Below, one piece after another: positions 25,137 to 34,875 of a stretch of DNA of 64,000 bases. The position numbers and the translations under genes are program-made. Position 1 is the stretch's first letter. Every line of letters begins with the position of its first letter. The notes beneath the pieces were generated by a model. That model was not told where the DNA came from. It ran no database searches and was given only the letters and a program-made list of their open reading frames with translations. Origin of the DNA: Brumicola pallidula DSM 14239 = ACAM 615 (GTDB taxonomy: Bacteria > Pseudomonadota > Gammaproteobacteria > Enterobacterales > Alteromonadaceae); assembly GCF_000428905.1 (NCBI RefSeq), contig NZ_KE386814.1, positions 427,758 to 491,757 of the forward strand. The letters run 5' to 3'.

Positions 25137-28100
25137 ATCCTTAAAAACCAGCGCATAATTACCTTGAATAGTGTGCATGTGTTTTTCTAAGCCCGGCACC
25201 GCTGTATTGCGACCAAATGCACCCAAGCTTAATTTATGTAACTGATTTCGAATAAATAAATACGCTTCTTGTAATTCTTTGTTTTGGCTTGTGCTAATAA
25301 TATCCGCTTGTGCAAGTGAATCGAGGATACGTAAGTTGTCACTCCATTTTGTTAGCTCGCTATGGGTATGACTGTAAAGTAATACCCAATACTGCGTTAA
25401 AAACTCTAAATCAGTAATGCCGCCTGAGGTTTGTTTCAAGTCAGCATTGTGACTATTTGACTTATCCAAGTGCTGTCGCATTTTTTCACGCATGTCAGCC
25501 ACTTCTTTTCGTAGGACACTTATTTCTCTTTTTTTCTCCAGCACGTGTTTGCGAATGTCAGTAAATTTATGCTCTAAGGCAGCGTGGCCATAAACATATC
25601 TGGCCCTAACCAAAGCTTGATGCTCCCAAGTCCACGCACTATTTTCTTGATAGTGAGAAAAAGTATCAATATGACTAATAAGCAAGCCTGAATTACCTGA
25701 TGGTCGCAATCTTAAATCAATTTCATAAAGGTTATTTAGATAGGTTTTTGTGGTGAAAATATGCGTGACCCGTTGCACTAGTTTGACAAAAAATTCACTA
25801 CACGATATTTGTTTTTGAGCATCGGTCATGGTAGCCAGATTAACGTCATGCACAAAAACGATATCTAGGTCGGAACCATAGCCCAACTCAATCCCGCCCA
25901 TTTTGCCATAAGCTAAAACGCCCAATCCTTTGCTTTGCATTGAGTAGCCCTGTGGCGTACCGTAACGGCTCACCATTTGTATCCATGCAATGTCAATCAC
26001 TTGGGCAAGTAATACCTCTGCCAGGACCGTGAGCTTGTCACTGACATTATTAATAGCCAAGGTGCCGGTAGTGTCTGCCGCGGCAATACGCAACTGTTGC
26101 GTGAGTTTGAAGTAGCGCAGGGCATCCATTTGAGCTTCAACATCATCGGGTTCTACTCTGAGAAGCTGTAAGCGCAGCTCGTTTTCATATTCACTGCGCC
26201 AAGTTGCTATATCAGCTTGGTCGGGCTGCAGGTAAGCGGGATGGAGTAACTCATCTAATAACAATGGAAATGCTTTTATTTGCTTGGCTACCCACTGACT
26301 ATTTGCAGACAGCGTAATCAATCGTCTTCTAACCGCTGGGTTTTCGAGTAGTAAGTCGAGATACGTTGTGCGCCCAACAATGGTTAATAAAATATTAAAA
26401 ATACGCTCAAACAGTTCACTTTCATTGTGGATAATGTCGCTGTCAGTGCTGTCTTGATAATGCAGTACTTCGTTAAGCAATTGAGGAATAAGTTTGTCGA
26501 GGGTGTTATGTCCTCGTTGTCCAATGTCATGTTTAGTGCACTTGCGCTTAAATTCAACAAGTTGCGCACTGAGTTTTTCAGACTCTGCGGTGTCTCCTAC
26601 AATAGGTAAAAGCACGCTTTGTATTTCTGCTGTATCTAGATCTAATAGCCATAAATCGTTAAAAGATTGATTTAGCGCTTGGCTCTCGTCTTTTTCCTCG
26701 GGGCTCTCTTCAATTAGCGACCTAAAGTGACCATTAATACGCTGCATATGTTGTTGTATTTGATCAATTTGCAGTGCAGTGCCAAGGTCAGAATTACGGC
26801 TCAATGGTGTATCGTGTTTGGGCATAGTTGCCAATAAAAACTCGAGTCTTGCTTTGTCCAAGTCACAGTCGGGCAACTGCTGGGTTTGTTTGTCATCAAA
26901 AGCTTGTAAATAGTGTTCAACTTGACGCAAAAAAAGGTAACTATTTTGTAATTCTGCGGCGTCTTTTTTGGGTAAAAAATCATGCTCAACTAGTGCTTTA
27001 AATGAGGCAAGAATAGATTTTGTTTGGCACTCAGTAACTCTACCTGCATGGATCATCTGTAGCGATTGCACAAAAAACTCAACTTCTCTAATACCGCCTT
27101 TACCCAATTTAATGTTATTGGTTAAATTGCGCCGAGCGACTTCATTCTCAATCAGTTGTTTCATATTTCGCAACGACTCAATGGTGGTAAAATCAAGATA
27201 CTTGCGATACACAAAAGGGGTAATAATGCTTTGCAGTTCTCTTACTGCCTCAGAATCTGGGTTGATGACGCGCGCTTTTTGCATCGCAAACCTTTCCCAT
27301 TCGCGGCCTTGCTCTAAATAATACGATTCAAATGCCCCCATGGAAACCACCAACGGGCCACCGTCTCCCAGAGGGCGCAGGCGCATATCAACGCGATACA
27401 CTTGTCCGTCCATTGTGGTTTGATGCAATGCCGCAATCAGCTTCTGCGCCAAGCGCGTAAAAAAGGTCTGATGATCAAGGGGTTTACGCGGATGATCAGT
27501 TTCCCCTGATCCTGGATAAACAAAAATTAAATCAATGTCAGATGAAAAGTTGAGCTCATGTCCACCTAGTTTGCCCATCCCAATGACCAATAATTGCTGT
27601 TGCTGCAGAATGGGTGCTGAGTTCTCTACTGAGTTCTCTACTGAGTTCTCTGCTGCTTGGCTAACCGGCGCCGGCTTGCCGTATCTTTTACATGCGTTTT
27701 GATATAACCACGCATTGGCAGAATTAATTAGCGCGTCGGCTAAATGCGAAATGGCCAGCAGTGATTGCTTTATATCAGCTTTGTAAACCAAATCGCGCCA
27801 AGCAATCGACAGCATTATTAAATGTCGAAATTGACGCAGTCCTGCATGCAGAGTTGCTTCGTTATTTAACGTGGCTAACGCTTGCTCAAGATGGTGTTGC
27901 AACTGCAAATAATATTCTTGATATTGTTGGCCATCATGCTCGGGGTGCTCAATAATAGTTGGCAGTTTGTGCATAAATTGAATAGGGTATTGCTGCGCCG
28001 TTCGAGCAATAAAATCGCTCAACGCAAAAGCCTGCATCACCTGCTCTTTGTGTTTATCTAATAGCTGAAGATAGCGAGCTTGTTTTTTAGCTTCTTGCAC

Positions 28101-28190
28101 ATCCTTAGCTAAGGCACTGTCGAGTTTTTCCATAAAGTCGGCAAAGTGGCTGTTGGCGCGCTCAATTAAAATAATCGGTAATTTTTGCAT
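25134..28190 (-). CDS. glnE: Bifunctional glutamine synthetase adenylyltransferase/deadenylase
   Basis: A 1018-aa GlnE, which adds AMP to and removes it from glutamine synthetase in response to PII and glutamine. It has the two nucleotidyltransferase halves: GMGKLGGHELNFSSDIDLIFVY near residue 205 and AYGKMGGIELGYGSDLDIVFVHD near residue 762. Each has the GS/D-x-D metal motif, followed by regulatory helical domains (VYRVDMRLRPLGDGG and LYEIDLRLRPSGNSG). It is somewhat longer than the E. coli protein (946 aa). One insertion is ENSVENSVENSA (near residue 185), encoded by three 12-bp repeats at 27617-27652. The gene ends inside the AATCCAT repeat tract. Confidence 0.97.
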   Translation of the reverse strand: MQKLPIILIERANSHFADFMEKLDSALAKDVQEAKKQARYLQLLDKHKEQVMQAFALSDFIARTAQQYPIQFMHKLPTIIEHPEHDGQQYQEYYLQLQHHLEQALATLNNEATLHAGLRQFRHLIMLSIAWRDLVYKADIKQSLLAISHLADALINSANAWLYQNACKRYGKPAPVSQAAENSVENSVENSAPILQQQQLLVIGMGKLGGHELNFSSDIDLIFVYPGSGETDHPRKPLDHQTFFTRLAQKLIAALHQTTMDGQVYRVDMRLRPLGDGGPLVVSMGAFESYYLEQGREWERFAMQKARVINPDSEAVRELQSIITPFVYRKYLDFTTIESLRNMKQLIENEVARRNLTNNIKLGKGGIREVEFFVQSLQMIHAGRVTECQTKSILASFKALVEHDFLPKKDAAELQNSYLFLRQVEHYLQAFDDKQTQQLPDCDLDKARLEFLLATMPKHDTPLSRNSDLGTALQIDQIQQHMQRINGHFRSLIEESPEEKDESQALNQSFNDLWLLDLDTAEIQSVLLPIVGDTAESEKLSAQLVEFKRKCTKHDIGQRGHNTLDKLIPQLLNEVLHYQDSTDSDIIHNESELFERIFNILLTIVGRTTYLDLLLENPAVRRRLITLSANSQWVAKQIKAFPLLLDELLHPAYLQPDQADIATWRSEYENELRLQLLRVEPDDVEAQMDALRYFKLTQQLRIAAADTTGTLAINNVSDKLTVLAEVLLAQVIDIAWIQMVSRYGTPQGYSMQSKGLGVLAYGKMGGIELGYGSDLDIVFVHDVNLATMTDAQKQISCSEFFVKLVQRVTHIFTTKTYLNNLYEIDLRLRPSGNSGLLISHIDTFSHYQENSAWTWEHQALVRARYVYGHAALEHKFTDIRKHVLEKKREISVLRKEVADMREKMRQHLDKSNSHNADLKQTSGGITDLEFLTQYWVLLYSHTHSELTKWSDNLRILDSLAQADIISTSQNKELQEAYLFIRNQLHKLSLGAFGRNTAVPGLEKHMHTIQGNYALVFKD
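27617..27652 (-). repeat. Three 12-bp repeats inside glnE
   Basis: CTGAGTTCTCTA occurs at 27617 and 27629, and a one-base variant at 27641. On the minus strand they encode three ENS(V/A) units in a linker just before the first nucleotidyltransferase motif of GlnE. The length is a multiple of three, so the frame is kept. Confidence 0.93.
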
Positions 28191-28269
28191 TTAAACTCAT
28201 TTGCATAATTGTCAATACAGTTATTATGCTACAGTTTTTAATTATATGTGTCGTCAGGATTATTCCAAT

Positions 28270-29175
28270 ATGGAACAACTGGTAAAACTTGTACCCTTAT
28301 CATCAGACATTTTGATTTATTTGGCTATCGATATTTCTATTGCCATTGCGCTGTTGTTTGCAATTCGCGCATTGTCGGGTTTATTTACAAAAACCAGCGT
28401 TAGAATTGAATTAGGTGAGAATGATAACTTTGCATTTGGTATCAGCATGGCTGGTAGAATGTTATCACTCACTATCGTTCTGTCAGCCGTAGTTGGGCGA
28501 CATAATCATTTGGGTTTTGAGGGCGCGGCCTTGGGTATGCTGATATTTGGCAGTATCGGTATCGTGTTAGTAAAAGTAGGTCGTTATGCTCACGATAAAG
28601 TCGTGTTAAACCTACTCGATAAAAACCAAATGATTTCTGAGAAGAATGTATCAATAGGCTTAGTGGATGCGGCTAGCTCGGTTGCCAGTGCAATTATCAT
28701 CAAGAGTATCATTAAGTGGGCGGCGGGAGCCGACGTTAATACATTTATTGCGATTTTATCGGGTTCAATGGTGGTACTAAGTATGCTGTTATTGACGACT
28801 CGTTTATATGAACTTCGCTATGCCAGCAACAATCAAGATAACAGCTTTCAACAAGCGCTTGGTAAAGGACAATTAGCCTTAGCAATACAGCATTCGGGTA
28901 ACCTAATAGGAACAGCGATAGCGGTTTCTTCAGCAGGCTCTATTTTAGTTTACGATCCACAGGCATACGTCAGTAATATGACCGGTTGGCTAGTCTTTAG
29001 TGCCGGGTTTTCAGTGTTTCTTATCATATTGTCGAGTGTGTCAAAACGTATTATATTGAGTGGCGTTAAGTGGAAAACAGAAGTCGATTTACACCATAAT
29101 GTGGGTATTGCCAGTATCGAATTTGTGTTAAGTATTGGTTTAGCATTGCTTATTGCGGGGTTATTTTCAGGTTAG
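28270..29175 (+). CDS. DUF350 membrane protein
   Basis: A protein of about 301 aa with eight or so membrane helices arranged as two DUF350 (YjfL-like) units. Features include an early ELGENDNFAFGISMAGRMLSLTIVL segment and the internal repeat with GQLALAIQHSGNLIGTAIAVSSA. The N-D-N-x-A-x-G-I-x-M-A-G pattern is typical of the family. The molecular function is unknown. The frame is open from 28201, but ATG 28270, 9 bases after AGGA, fits the family start better. It is divergent from glnE and overlaps the 3' end of the GIY-YIG gene by 26 bases (convergent). Confidence 0.85.
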   Translation: MEQLVKLVPLSSDILIYLAIDISIAIALLFAIRALSGLFTKTSVRIELGENDNFAFGISMAGRMLSLTIVLSAVVGRHNHLGFEGAALGMLIFGSIGIVLVKVGRYAHDKVVLNLLDKNQMISEKNVSIGLVDAASSVASAIIIKSIIKWAAGADVNTFIAILSGSMVVLSMLLLTTRLYELRYASNNQDNSFQQALGKGQLALAIQHSGNLIGTAIAVSSAGSILVYDPQAYVSNMTGWLVFSAGFSVFLIILSSVSKRIILSGVKWKTEVDLHHNVGIASIEFVLSIGLALLIAGLFSG

Positions 29176-29500
29176 TATTCTCCTGAATAGCCTGCGAGCC
29201 AAGCAATTCATGTTCAACAGGTAAGACTAACATGCCCGCTACTAGCTTATTTTTATATTGCCTGGTTTGTTTTTTCAACCAGCGTTCTAATTTTAGTGCT
29301 TCTGATTGATTACCTATCCGAGCACAAAACACCAGCAACAGTGGGCCTTTTCCTTTCAACGCCTTGGCACATTTGGGGCTGTTACTTGCGTGTTCAAAAA
29401 AACGGCGCTGTACATCTACGGTAATACCGCAATACAGTTGGTTAAGTTTGTTTTTTATGAGGTAGATAAACCAAGGTTTATCGGAATTTTTCTGATTCAT
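29150..29500 (-). CDS. GIY-YIG nuclease-superfamily protein
   Basis: A 116-aa single-domain GIY-YIG protein (UPF0213/YhbQ-like). The family strands appear as FIYLIKNKLNQLYCGITVDVQRRFFEH: YLI stands for the GIY part and YCGIT for YIG, with the catalytic Arg of QRRFFEH. EALKLERWLKKQ carries the late Glu. YhbQ-type proteins have DNA-cleaving activity of uncertain biological role. ATG 29500 starts the conserved part; the open frame extends to 29518. Its last 26 bases overlap the end of the DUF350 gene. Confidence 0.88.
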   Translation of the reverse strand: MNQKNSDKPWFIYLIKNKLNQLYCGITVDVQRRFFEHASNSPKCAKALKGKGPLLLVFCARIGNQSEALKLERWLKKQTRQYKNKLVAGMLVLPVEHELLGSQAIQENTNLKITPQ

Positions 29501-29553
29501 TGTTATACTCTCAAACAATTCAAAAAAAATAGCAATTCACAAGACAGTTAATC

Positions 29554-30975
29554 ATGCAAATACCTGATTTTAGCAAAGCGAAAATTCTTATTATTGGCGA
29601 CGTAATGTTGGACCGTTATTGGTCTGGCCCTACTGCACGTATTTCTCCTGAAGCACCAGTACCAGTAGTGCGTGTGGATGATATAGAAGACCGTCCTGGT
29701 GGCGCAGCAAACGTGGCTATTAACGCCGCAACATTGGGTGCTCAAGTTGTATTGATTGGCATGACCGGTCAAGACGAGGCTGCTCAAATACTCACCGATC
29801 GCTTGGTAGCGATGAACGTGACGTGTGAATTTTCCAAAGTAGCGACTCAGGACACCATAACCAAGCTGCGGATAATGAGCCGTAACCAGCAGTTACTGCG
29901 CCTCGACTTTGAGAAGAGCTTTGCTAAGAACGATAAAGCGGAATTACTAGCCAAGTTTGAAGAGCAAGTTCAGCACACCGATCTGGTTGTTTTATCCGAC
30001 TACAACAAAGGCTGTTTGTCGGACCCTCAATCACTTATTTTACTTGCCCGCAAATACAACAAACCGGTGATTGTTGACCCCAAAGGAAGTGACTTTGCCA
30101 GATACAAAGGAGCAACCTTACTGACCCCTAATATGTCAGAATTCGAAGACGAAATGGGTGTTTGTGAAAGCGAAGACGAATTATTTACCCATGCACAAGC
30201 CCTAAAGCAACAATGCGATCTGGACGCGGTATTAGTAACTCGTTCAGAAAAAGGCATGTCGTTGTTTCAAGAACAAGTTTATCATTTACCCGCGCACGCC
30301 AAAGAGGTGTATGACGTCACTGGCGCAGGCGATACCGTTATTTCTACTTTAGCTTGCTGCATTGCAGTTGGTTTGCCGTTGGCAAGAGCGTGTCAGTTTG
30401 CCAATCATGCTGCTAGCGTGGTGGTGGGCAAATTAGGTACATCAACAGTGTCAACGACCGAGCTTGCTATTGCGGTTAATGCGCAAGTGCATCAAGGTGG
30501 TGGCGTTATGAATGCCCAGCAACTTCGCCTTGCTGTGCAGCAAGCACAGCGCAAAGGCGAACGTGTAGTCATGACCAACGGCTGTTTTGATATTTTACAT
30601 TCTGGGCATGTTGCATATTTAACCGAAGCCGCAACCTTGGGTGAGCGCCTAATTGTTGCTGTTAATACCGACGACTCAGTGCGTAAACTTAAGGGCGAGG
30701 GCCGACCAATTAACAATTTGCAGCGCAGAATGGCGGTATTGGCAGGTTTGAGTGCGGTTGATTGGGTTGTGCCTTTTAGTGAGGACACCCCACAAGCACT
30801 CATTACCGATATTTTGCCCGATGTGTTAGTCAAAGGCGGTGATTATCAGATACATGAAATTGCCGGTGGCAGCGACGTTATCGCCAATGGTGGCGAGGTC
30901 CGCGTGCTTTTATTTGAACAGGGAGTGTCTACCACAGGCATTATTTCACAGATTGTAAATGCAGACGCAAAGTAG
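29554..30975 (+). CDS. hldE: Bifunctional heptose-7-phosphate kinase/heptose-1-phosphate adenylyltransferase
   Basis: A 473-aa HldE (RfaE). Residues 1-318 are a ribokinase-like kinase ([24 protein letters not shown], then the catalytic [11 protein letters not shown] near residue 257). Residues 340-473 are a cytidylyltransferase-like domain ([16 protein letters not shown], with the HxGH motif near 348; later [13 protein letters not shown]). It makes ADP-heptose for the LPS inner core. The two domains and length are standard. It is followed after 42 bases by the first gene of the exopolysaccharide locus, but HldE itself is a conserved LPS enzyme. Confidence 0.97.
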   Translation: MQIPDFSKAKILIIGDVMLDRYWSGPTARISPEAPVPVVRVDDIEDRPGGAANVAINAATLGAQVVLIGMTGQDEAAQILTDRLVAMNVTCEFSKVATQDTITKLRIMSRNQQLLRLDFEKSFAKNDKAELLAKFEEQVQHTDLVVLSDYNKGCLSDPQSLILLARKYNKPVIVDPKGSDFARYKGATLLTPNMSEFEDEMGVCESEDELFTHAQALKQQCDLDAVLVTRSEKGMSLFQEQVYHLPAHAKEVYDVTGAGDTVISTLACCIAVGLPLARACQFANHAASVVVGKLGTSTVSTTELAIAVNAQVHQGGGVMNAQQLRLAVQQAQRKGERVVMTNGCFDILHSGHVAYLTEAATLGERLIVAVNTDDSVRKLKGEGRPINNLQRRMAVLAGLSAVDWVVPFSEDTPQALITDILPDVLVKGGDYQIHEIAGGSDVIANGGEVRVLLFEQGVSTTGIISQIVNADAK

Positions 30976-31017
30976 TGTATATTATGAACGATTTTAAAAT
31001 GGAGAGGCAATAAAATA

Positions 31018-32067
31018 ATGTATGAAGATTATTACGGACTAAAATCAAAGCCTTTTCAACTAACCCCCGACCCGGGCTTCTTTTTTGCAAGTAAATTGCA
31101 TAAGCGAGCGATGTCATACTTGCAGTATGGGTTGTCGCAAGCAGAGGGGTTTATTGTTATTACAGGTGACATAGGCACAGGCAAAACCACTATTGCGAAT
31201 AGCCTATTGGATAGTCTTGAAGAAGATATTTTTGCAGCGCAAATAGTGACGCCTAAGCTATCACCCGATGAAATTGTGAAAATGGTGGCATCCAAGTTTG
31301 AACTAGACGTTGCCGGTAAAAGCAAAGCGGAAATTCTCGATGATTTGGAACGTTTTTTAAATCAACTGGCCGCGCAAGGTAAGCGTGCCTTATTGCTGGT
31401 TGATGAAGCACAAAATTTACCATTAGAAACCATTGAAGAATTACGCATGTTGTCTAATTTTCAAAAAGCAGGCAAGCCTCTACTGCAGAGCTTTCTGTTA
31501 GGTCAAGACGAACTGCAGCCGATTTTACGTGCACCCAATATGGAGCAATTTCGCCAGCGTATTGTTGCTTCATGTCATTTAGCGCCGCTTAATTCTCAAG
31601 AAGCGCGCGAATACATTGAGTTTCGTTTACAGCATGCTGGTTATGCAGGTGAAGGCTTGTTTAGTGATGACTCTTTTGCCGCTATTCACGACTTTTCACG
31701 CGGCGTACCTAGGCGCATGAATACCTTATTGGATCGCGTTTTGTTATATGGTTTTTTGGAAGAAATAGAATTTTTTCAAGTAGACCAAGTTAATTTGGTG
31801 ATTGATGAAGTGAAGTCAGAAATGTTTATACCTGATAATCTAGTACCAGTAAGAGATGAGGTTTTTACTACGGATCCAGAGGCCCTCAGATTCACTGCAA
31901 AAGGCACTGAAATACATGAGGCTCAGTATTATAAAGATATGCTGCATGAGCTTGTGGATGCTTTAGATGACGCCTTGAAGCACAAAATTAAACTAACCCA
32001 GTATATCGACAAGTTATTGAAGAAAAAGTATCAGGCTTATGTGCGCTTGAAGAGTGATGATGAGTGA
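31018..32067 (+). CDS. XrtA-system AAA ATPase
   Basis: A 349-aa ExeA/GspA-like AAA ATPase of the type found in XrtA (PEP-CTERM/EPS) loci. It starts MYEDYYGLKSKPFQLTPDPG, the family hallmark. Walker A is TGDIGTGKTT (near residue 50) and Walker B LLLVDEAQN (near 130); sensor residues lie in LLGQDELQP. The C terminus has a predicted coiled-coil/basic stretch (ALKHKIKLTQYIDKLLKKKYQAY). It is thought to help assemble or drive the polysaccharide export machinery; the exact role is not known. GGAGAGG precedes the ATG. It is convergent with the outer-membrane barrel gene. Confidence 0.93.
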   Translation: MYEDYYGLKSKPFQLTPDPGFFFASKLHKRAMSYLQYGLSQAEGFIVITGDIGTGKTTIANSLLDSLEEDIFAAQIVTPKLSPDEIVKMVASKFELDVAGKSKAEILDDLERFLNQLAAQGKRALLLVDEAQNLPLETIEELRMLSNFQKAGKPLLQSFLLGQDELQPILRAPNMEQFRQRIVASCHLAPLNSQEAREYIEFRLQHAGYAGEGLFSDDSFAAIHDFSRGVPRRMNTLLDRVLLYGFLEEIEFFQVDQVNLVIDEVKSEMFIPDNLVPVRDEVFTTDPEALRFTAKGTEIHEAQYYKDMLHELVDALDDALKHKIKLTQYIDKLLKKKYQAYVRLKSDDE

Positions 32068-32123
32068 GGATAAGCCGCGGGGTATTAACTTTCGCGCTAT
32101 CTACCAAATTAGCAGGTAATGCC

Positions 32124-33791
32124 TTACTTCGTTAAGTTGTATTTGAGATTTAACGAAACTCGGCGGTCCTTAATGTCGCCAGTTAGGCCTGCGGAACCGC
32201 CGCTGCCAATCACTCGGCCTTCAGTTTCTCGTTGCAAATAAGAAAAGTTTAAGGATAGATTAAAATAACGGCCCATATCACGGTCAAGGCTTAACTTAGT
32301 GCTTAGTACCTCTGAAGTACCTTTAGCACCTTCAAATATATCGTCCGTAATCGCCGCATCGGTAGTCCAACTAATATTGGTTTTACGTCCAATGGCAAAC
32401 GCAACTGATGTACTCGCTGAATAGGTTCTGGATAATCGGTCAAACTCTAAGTATTCATTGGTAAAATAGCGTCCACTTAATGACACCTTGGTTCTACGCA
32501 GTTCTGTGCCTAACTGCCAAGAAAGCCCTTTACGTAAAATAATATCATCACTAATGACTGGATTTTGAGAACTAAATTGCACAAATTGTTCATTAGGCTG
32601 TGGTTGGTAGTTAAGTGAACTTGGCTGAAAACAGGCCGCTAAATCGCTAATGCCGTCGGTACAAATAAACACGCCTAGGTTTTCAGGCTCAGCAATTAAG
32701 CGTGAAAAAGTGGTCACTTCTTCGGAATAAGTAATTTGTGTTCTGAATTTTTTAAGTCGGTGTTGAAAACTAAAATTACCGCTTTCGCCAAAGAAACGTC
32801 GAGTATAATCGGCATTAACCTGAGTTCGTGGTGTAAATTGCCAGTTTACGTTAGCACCAATGAAACCTTTATTGTCTTCATCCGCTTCAATAGCGTCGCT
32901 ATCTGCGCTGTTCCAAGTAAGAGAAATAAATTTATTTTCTGCTTGTCTCCATACTAAACCAGCACCAACGCTATTAAACTGGCGTACATTTGAAAATACA
33001 TCGTTTTGCGATTTGACCTGATTGGCCTCGTGATTTGCGGTAACTAAAAAACCAAGGTTGCTAATGAAGCGATAAGACATGTTGCCGTTAACGACTCGGT
33101 TGGTATAGTCACCCTGTACGCTACGGTCGGATACACTAAAGTCACTGGTAATTTGCGCCCTAAAACGTTCAAAATCATTTCCGGTATAGGTTTTTGTGTT
33201 AATACTGATAACGTCGCTGTTTAACTGATTAAACGAGTTTTCACGCCTTTCGCTTTCGGTAGTAGAGTAATTAATTTGGCTTGAATGGCCAAAGTAGTCA
33301 CCTCGGGGAAGCGTAAAGTCGGCACCAAAACGGTTAGACCGTGTTTTTGTTAAGTTTTCCGCATTCAGCAAGAAGCTGTCCACTAAGAAACCATCTGCTG
33401 ACGCGCTTTGATAATTTAAGGCACCACTGGCGGTGAAGGTGAGCAGATCCTGTATGGCTGCGAAACTGCCGCCATAAGCATAATTTGTGTAATTGTTGGT
33501 TACATCAGCATCTTCAAGGCTTCGACTAACGTTATTATGAGTTGCCCGCCAAAACGCATTAATGCGTTTTGATGTAAAGTTAAGTGATAATTGAGGTCGT
33601 ATAATGAAGTTGGTTGAATTGATGGTTTGTTGTTGTTCATCAGAATACACGTCTTGATAAACAATTTCATTATCGACACCAACAGCCCACACTAGCTCGT
33701 TAGCAGTAGCTGAGGAACTTAGCGTCTGCAGTATCAAAGGCATGCAAGCAAGTATTGATAAAGCTAGGTGCTTGTTTTTATACAACATCAA
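32124..33791 (-). CDS. XrtA-system outer-membrane beta-barrel protein
   Basis: A 555-aa protein of the PEP-CTERM-system-associated hypothetical group. It has a signal peptide (LALSILACMPLILQTLSSSATA) followed by a long beta-strand-rich sequence with alternating hydrophobic residues and the repeated barrel-like pattern seen in GADFTLPRGDYFGHSSQINYS and NFTSKRINAFWRATHNNVSR. It ends with a strand finishing in a hydrophobic residue pattern (RVSLNLKYNLTK). Such barrels accompany Wza-type or other export in XrtA loci and may form the outer-membrane exit for the polymer. It begins 23 bases downstream of the tyrosine kinase gene, in the same operon. Confidence 0.87.
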   Translation of the reverse strand: MMLYKNKHLALSILACMPLILQTLSSSATANELVWAVGVDNEIVYQDVYSDEQQQTINSTNFIIRPQLSLNFTSKRINAFWRATHNNVSRSLEDADVTNNYTNYAYGGSFAAIQDLLTFTASGALNYQSASADGFLVDSFLLNAENLTKTRSNRFGADFTLPRGDYFGHSSQINYSTTESERRENSFNQLNSDVISINTKTYTGNDFERFRAQITSDFSVSDRSVQGDYTNRVVNGNMSYRFISNLGFLVTANHEANQVKSQNDVFSNVRQFNSVGAGLVWRQAENKFISLTWNSADSDAIEADEDNKGFIGANVNWQFTPRTQVNADYTRRFFGESGNFSFQHRLKKFRTQITYSEEVTTFSRLIAEPENLGVFICTDGISDLAACFQPSSLNYQPQPNEQFVQFSSQNPVISDDIILRKGLSWQLGTELRRTKVSLSGRYFTNEYLEFDRLSRTYSASTSVAFAIGRKTNISWTTDAAITDDIFEGAKGTSEVLSTKLSLDRDMGRYFNLSLNFSYLQRETEGRVIGSGGSAGLTGDIKDRRVSLNLKYNLTK

Positions 33792-33813
33792 TAAACGCTT
33801 CCTTATGTCTTTC

Positions 33814-34875
33814 TTATGCCTTTGGGGCAGGCTGTTCTTCGCCTTCTCTATCGCTACCGTAATGATGATAGCCGTAGTAACCTGTTTGCTCTGATGAATT
33901 AAGTGATTTATTCACCACAAAGCCAATCGCCATATTAGGGTTTAATCGCGCCACCGCTTTTTGAATATCTGATAGCTTTGAACGACCTTCTTCAACTACC
34001 ACAACAGCTTGACCAGCAAAGTTAGCCAATACAGCGGACTCATTAATACCAATAATTGGCGGCGTATCAATAATGATGACTCTGTCAGGGTACCGGGTAG
34101 AAAATTCAGTGATCAGGTCGCTCATTGCCTTACTGGCTAGCAACTCGGTGGATAAATGGTGAGCGCGGCCTGCAGGGATAATTCTTAACTTGTCGATATT
34201 AGAGCCAAACATAACGTCGCCAATTTCTTTTACATCGCCCAACAAATACTCTATTAAGCCATGTCGTTCTTTTAAACCTAATGTTCTTAGCGTGTTGGGT
34301 TTTAAAACATCGGCATCGACTAGTAATACACGTTTGTCTTTTTCTGCCGCTATACTCAATGCCAGATTAATCGCAGTAAAGGTTTTTCCTTCACTCGGAC
34401 GAGCGCTGGTGACCATAATAATGTTGGCATTGGTGAGTGTTTTTGACAGTGCACCAAAAGCATTGGATAAAAGCTTACGCTTTATTTCACGGTATTCTTC
34501 ATTAATTTGACTGCGGGTGCTGTGCAGTGACACAAAACCGCGACTTTCTAAATCGGCAATATCAATTTCAAAAGTTTGGCTCGTCAATTGCGCATTTTCA
34601 ACTGATTTCTCACCTGACTTTTCATCTGACTTTTCATCTGGTTTTTCAGCCGGCTTAGCAGACTCTACTGCCGGATAAGCCTGCTCAATAATATTTACTT
34701 TAGCAGTCTCAGTGCTGTCACTATCTGAGTTTACAGCGCCTGTTTCAACGTTAGACGCGCTGGCCACATCAGGCGGATCGAGTTTTTCACCTTCAGCATT
34801 TAAAAGCGCAGCCTCTTTTTTCAAACGTTCAGCTTCTTTTTGACGAAGTAAGGCTTTTTCTATTGTATTGTTCAT
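33814..34875 (-). CDS. XrtA-associated bacterial tyrosine autokinase
   Basis: A 353-aa BY-kinase (CpsD/Wzc C-domain-like). The P-loop is SARPSEGKTFTA near residue 155, Walker A' is LLVDADVLKP near 195, and Walker B is VIIIDTPP near 270. The C terminus has a tyrosine cluster (TGYYGYHHYGSD), the expected autophosphorylation site. The kinase controls chain length and export together with the neighbouring Wzz-like protein, whose gene overlaps its start by 4 bases. The first 125 residues are a poorly conserved linker containing EKSDEKSGEKSVEN, made of 12-bp repeats (about 34605-34650). No membrane segment is present, consistent with a separate kinase protein. Confidence 0.95.
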   Translation of the reverse strand: MNNTIEKALLRQKEAERLKKEAALLNAEGEKLDPPDVASASNVETGAVNSDSDSTETAKVNIIEQAYPAVESAKPAEKPDEKSDEKSGEKSVENAQLTSQTFEIDIADLESRGFVSLHSTRSQINEEYREIKRKLLSNAFGALSKTLTNANIIMVTSARPSEGKTFTAINLALSIAAEKDKRVLLVDADVLKPNTLRTLGLKERHGLIEYLLGDVKEIGDVMFGSNIDKLRIIPAGRAHHLSTELLASKAMSDLITEFSTRYPDRVIIIDTPPIIGINESAVLANFAGQAVVVVEEGRSKLSDIQKAVARLNPNMAIGFVVNKSLNSSEQTGYYGYHHYGSDREGEEQPAPKA